Assembly (NCBI GenBank): GCA_020746875.1 | Contig: JAGTJL010000008.1 | Location: 2,108,001 to 2,172,000, forward strand | Direction: 5' to 3' | DNA: 64,000 bases | DNA from: Rhexocercosporidium sp. MPI-PUGE-AT-0058 | Taxonomy: Eukaryota > Ascomycota > Leotiomycetes > Helotiales | Part shown: piece after piece, positions 60,267-64,000 of the stretch | Numbering within the stretch: the stretch's first letter is position 1 | How the letters are laid out: the number at the start of each line of letters is the position of its first letter | Translations under genes and position numbers: made by a program | Notes under the pieces: generated by a model | Databases searched by the model: none | Seen by the model: the letters and a program-made list of their open reading frames with translations, nothing else | What the model was told of the DNA's origin: nothing

Positions 60267-62845
60267 ATGAACATTCGACAGAATCTCTTCGGGCAAGGCC
60301 CGAAAGCTGGGAGGGAACAAGCGGGTTACGGACGCCCTCCCCAGCCTCCTCCAAGAGACGATACGCAGACGGCAGGCGGGTATGATGATCGGGGGGGTTA
60401 TGGGGATCCGAGAGGAGGTCCTGCGCCACCTCCAAGACAGTCACAGCCCATGCCATCGAGACCGCCGGTTGGGAGGGGAATGGCTTCTCCAGCTAGAAAG
60501 GTGCAATTGAGGATTGCAAAGGTGGAGGATAAGACGCTGGCTAATCAGTACATCTTTGGCAATCTGTAAGTACTGGAAGTCATTGTCTTTGAACTTGTTC
60601 TGACTAGACTAGATGCGCCGTATCACCTCAAGACTTCCCTCCTTCGCGGGATGGCTCGGATATCTATATACTCCTCAATGGGCGATACGTCGTCACCGCT
60701 CGACCTACGAACTCGTTTCCCCCAGGATGCATAAGCTTGTCTGATCCTCAACGGACGTGGTGCGATGTTGGAATGATGGACCCCATAGTCGCCGAATCAT
60801 TCGACCCTTTCTCCCAAGGCCCCAGCACATACCTCGGAAACCTGGATGTTGAAGTGGGCTTCGCTTCGGTGAAGAAGATCACCGAACAACCCTTCGATCA
60901 AGACGTCCTGGCCGATGCCTTCATCAAGAATTTCGAGAACCAGATCTTCTCCCCAGGCCAGCGGCTCCTGATGGATTGGAAGAATATCCCCATGATGTTC
61001 TTAGTCAAGACTGTTCAGCTGGTTGATCTGAGCATGGAAAAATCGTCAGCGGCTGCGCCGACTGTGTCGAATCCTTCAGCCAGGGGTATTCTGACAAGAC
61101 ATACACCAATTACGTTCTACAAGGATGCAAAGTCACCCATCAAGCTCAAGGGATCTGCTAAGCGGCCGGCCGCTAACTCGATCATTGCTCCGGATTTTAA
61201 ATTCGAGGATATGGGAATTGGTGGTCTGGATAAGGAGTTTAGCTCTATCTTCCGAAGAGCTTTCGCGTCGCGTATCTTCCCTCCTGGTCTGATTGAGAAA
61301 TTGGGCATTCAGCACGTGAAGGGTATTCTACTTTTTGGACCGCCTGGAACGGGAAAGACGCTTATTGCGCGTCAGATCGGAAAGATGCTTAATTCGAGGG
61401 AGCCGAAGGTCATTAACGGTCCTGAGGTCTTGAACAAGTATGTCGGTCAGTCAGAAGAGAATATTCGGAAACTCTTCGCCGATGCGGAGAAGGAGTACAA
61501 GGAGAAGGGAGACGAGAGCGGTCTCCATATCATCATTTTCGATGAATTGGATGCGGTATGTAAACAGAGAGGTAGTGGAGCTGGTGGTGGAACTGGTGTT
61601 GGTGACAGTGTTGTCAACCAGTTGTTGTCAAAACTCGATGGTGTTGATCAGCTCAACAATATTCTGCTGATTGGAATGACCAACCGTATGGACATGATCG
61701 ATGACGCTCTCCTCCGTCCAGGACGTTTGGAGGTTCACATGGAGATTTCCTTGCCAGATGAGGATGGTAGAGCTCAGATCTTGAAGATCCATACATCTAA
61801 GATGTTGGCAAACAATGTCATGGATCACGATGTCAATGTTGCTGAGTTGGCTCATCTGACGAAGAACTTCTCGGGAGCGGAGATCGGAGGTCTGGTCAAG
61901 TCGGCTTCGTCGTTTGCTTTCAATCGACATGTCAAGGTTGGCACGGTGGCTGGTGTGAGTGACGATATCGAGAACATGAAAGTCAACAGAGCGGATTTCT
62001 TTAATGCTCTTGATGAAGTTAAGGCTGCGTTTGGTGTTTCAGAAGAGGAACTCGAAACTGCTATGTCTGCTGGCATTTTACACTACAGCCCATACATCGA
62101 GAACATACTCAAAGATGGACGTTTGTTTGTCGATCTCGTCAAGAACTCAGCGACGACATCACTACTTTCTGTCCTGCTCCACGGCCCACCGGGTTCGGGA
62201 AAGACAGCTCTCTCAGCCAAGATTTCGAAGGACTCCAATTTCCCCTTCATCAAACTCGTATCAGCCGAGAACATGGTTGGCTTCAGTGAGATGGCCAAGA
62301 TCCAGTACCTCAACAAGGTCTTCACAGATGCGTATAAGTCGCCTCAGAATATCGTTGTGGTGGACAACATTGAGCGTATCATCGAGTGGGTACCAATCGG
62401 ACCGCGATTCTCGAATCCAGTCCTCCAAGCTCTGATGGTGCTTCTCACTAAACAACCTCCTGCTGTAAGTCATCCCATTGCCCATTGACATATGACAACT
62501 AACAAGATATAGGGCCGTCGTCTCCTCATCATCGGAACAACCTCCCAACGCTCTGTGATGCGCCAACTCGATCTCCAACAAATCTTCAACCGTGAACTCG
62601 CCGTACCCAACATCAATACGCACGCAGAACTTGCGGCCGTGCTCCGCGAAGTGAACGCCTTTGACAACGAATCTGACCTTGCGGAATCGCTGAACGAGCT
62701 GAGGGATATCACCGGTACGGACCAGGTCGGTGTCGGTATCAAGAAGGTTCTGCTCGCTGTTGGGGAGGCGAAGCAAGAGGAGGGAAATATGGCGGGGAGG
62801 TTTGCGGAGGTTGTTGCGCAGCAGATGGCTGCTAGCCGTGATTAG
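60267..62845 (+). CDS. SEC18: Sec18/NSF vesicle-fusion ATPase
   Basis: Three exons, 60267-60565, 60613-62464 and 62513-62845, encode 827 aa; introns are 47 and 48 nt with TAG acceptors and matched phase. A Pro/Gly-rich N-terminal tail (about 1-75) precedes the NSF N-domain (about 78-290). D1 has Walker A GPPGTGKT (342-349), Walker B IIIFDELDA, the RGSGAGGGTGVGDSVVNQLL loop and the arginine-finger helix NRMDMIDDALLRPGRLE. D2 has GPPGSGKT (624-631) and IVVVDNIERI, with Asp-Asn replacing the catalytic Asp-Glu, as expected for the structural D2 of NSF. The hexameric enzyme disassembles SNARE complexes with alpha-SNAP (Sec17) throughout the secretory pathway. Length compared with yeast Sec18 (about 758 aa) is explained by the N-terminal tail. 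The start at 60267 (MNIRQNLFGQ) is the first ATG in frame with a good context. Confidence 0.97.
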
Positions 62846-63466
62846 ATGTCTGCTAGGCATTGGGCACTGGCGTGTATTAGTGGGCATGATAGAGTGGATA
62901 GACACTTGGGTGTGATATTATAGTAGAATGATGATGGTTTGAATTCCAAGTAGGACGGAAGCTTTTTCCTCTCTTATCCAGTGTTGCGAGCTTGTTTTGT
63001 TTACTTTGTTTTCATCACTTGTTCACGCCTGGCCGAGTGGCTTTCAGTAATCGCATCTCCTATGTCAGCGTTTTCTCTTCTTACTTTACCGCCATAATTT
63101 TGGGTATCAGGAAGTTTGAGTCGAGTGATGCGAGTTCCGAGTCTCTAGCGTGTAACATATCTCACTACTCCATTCTTACTTTGTATCCATAGCTTCTCTC
63201 AGGCTCGTATTCGCATCATCGACCTCACTAGGCGGATTCCGACGGTCTTCTATCTCCAAGGCTCCAAGACAAAGCTCCTTCTGCTTTCTGTGTCTTGCAA
63301 GGATGGGGGTTAGTGGCTGAGTAAGCGTTGAACTGACTAGTCTTTGAGTTACAGGATCAGGATTCTTTTCCAAGTCTATGAACAAAATTATCTCATTTCA
63401 TTAACCTAAGGCTATTTTGCGCCTACAGAACTCGAATCGCCACATCAATCACTACCCACATCACCC
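62846..63466. other. intergenic between SEC18 and deaminase
   Basis: No supported gene. The left part is the SEC18 3' flank with T-rich stretches; the right part is the deaminase promoter and leader, with AC-rich sequence just before the start codon. Confidence 0.45.
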
Positions 63467-64000
63467 ATGACGCGACCAATACCCTACTCCACCCTCCAAG
63501 CCTGGAAATCCACCATCCTTTCCACACCTAACCCCTTCCTCCTCTCCATCCCCAAACTCGAACTCCACGTCCACATAGAAGGCACCCTAACCCCCTCCCT
63601 CCGCTTCGCTCTCTCCAAACGCAACAACCTCCCCCTCCATTCCTCCCGTCTCTCCAAAACATTCCACACCCTCCCCGAACTCGAAGCCGCATACAATCTC
63701 CTCGAACCCCTCAGCATCAAGGGAAGCGGCGTGAGCGCCTTTTTTGATGCGTATTATGGAGGTATGGATGTTCTGAGGACGGAGAGGGATTTTGAGGATT
63801 TGGCGTGGGGTTATTTTGAGAGGGTGAACGGGATGGGGGTGAGGTATTGTGAGGTTTTTGTTGATTTGCAGGCCCATACTAGGAGGGGCGTTAGTGTGCA
63901 GGATGTGCTGGGGGGATTGGGGAAGGCGAGGGAAAAGGCGTGGAGGGAGTTAAATGTGAGATTTCCTATGCTTCGTTTTCTTGTGCTCGAGTTATGCGGC
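63467..64000 (+). CDS. adenine/adenosine deaminase family protein, 5' part only
   Basis: The frame starts at ATG 63467 and is cut by the window edge. The metal-dependent deaminase signature IPKLELHVHIEG places zinc ligands at His34 and His36. Further on, RYCEVFVDLQAHTRRGVSVQ (about 127-146) resembles the VFFDPQAHT(x)RG segment of fungal adenine deaminase (Aah1), although Leu stands where Pro is usual. The likely reaction is adenine to hypoxanthine in purine salvage; adenosine deaminase is the alternative. At about 63956 a GTGAGA donor follows AAT (codon 163), so an intron probably starts there and the remaining window bases are not coding. The frame also stays open to the end without it. Confidence 0.85.
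   Translation, partial: MTRPIPYSTLQAWKSTILSTPNPFLLSIPKLELHVHIEGTLTPSLRFALSKRNNLPLHSSRLSKTFHTLPELEAAYNLLEPLSIKGSGVSAFFDAYYGGMDVLRTERDFEDLAWGYFERVNGMGVRYCEVFVDLQAHTRRGVSVQDVLGGLGKAREKAWRELNVRFPMLRFLVLELCG

Noticed and set aside
1..64000. CRISPR arrays, bacterial operons, rRNA genes
   Set aside because: No regularly spaced repeats with spacers and no rRNA-like segments; gene structure is fungal.

Overview
The window is nuclear DNA of a filamentous ascomycete (Pezizomycotina). The reasons are short 46-139 nt introns with GTRNGT donors, CTAAC-like branch points and YAG acceptors, pyrimidine-rich leaders, a HET-domain gene, a hybrid histidine kinase and a MARVEL protein with a Q/P-rich tail. Gene content and style fit Leotiomycetes/Helotiales best, but that is a guess. 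There are no bacterial operons, no CRISPR array, and I found no convincing tRNA or rRNA.

Layout, left to right. (1) 0.7-2.4 kb, minus: a Q/P-rich coiled-coil protein. (2) 2.4-12.1 kb: a 9.7-kb stretch without a credible gene, containing a diverged repeat pair at 11.3 and 11.7 kb. (3) 12.1-23.0 kb, minus: a large lysine/glutamate-rich nuclear-looking protein, a MARVEL membrane protein and an M13 zinc metallopeptidase. A 148-bp TA-flanked MITE with perfect 34-bp ends lies between the last two. (4) 26.4-38.7 kb, plus: a 2134-aa hybrid histidine kinase, a 3-hydroxyisobutyrate/L-threonate dehydrogenase-like enzyme with a duplicated C-terminal domain, and a HET protein. (5) 38.7-45 kb: an AT-rich gap with a (TA)n microsatellite, then on the minus strand a secreted GH1 glycosidase and a secreted PQQ-type sugar dehydrogenase (AA12-like), with a second 139-bp MITE-like inverted repeat between them. 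(6) 44.9-51.0 kb: a 6-kb gene-poor stretch with a striking TGTCA cluster. (7) 51.0-64.0 kb, compact housekeeping block: an Lte1-like RasGEF, a lipocalin-like protein with a probable +1 frame disruption, a LENG1/CIR_N spliceosomal-type protein, Sec18/NSF (divergent from LENG1) and the 5' part of an adenine/adenosine deaminase.

Functionally the block is a mix. Signalling genes (histidine kinase, RasGEF), secretion (Sec18), RNA processing (LENG1-like) and purine salvage (deaminase) are conserved. The HET gene, the two secreted sugar-active enzymes, the MITEs and the AT-rich gap at 36-45 kb form a more accessory segment. I found no clear new multi-gene system. The best leads are the two non-autonomous elements, the TGTCA array, the repeated KPFEYF peptide in the large orphan protein and the homopolymer frame break in the lipocalin-like gene. 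Exon boundaries were worked out by hand and every junction kept frame; none was verified by transcripts.
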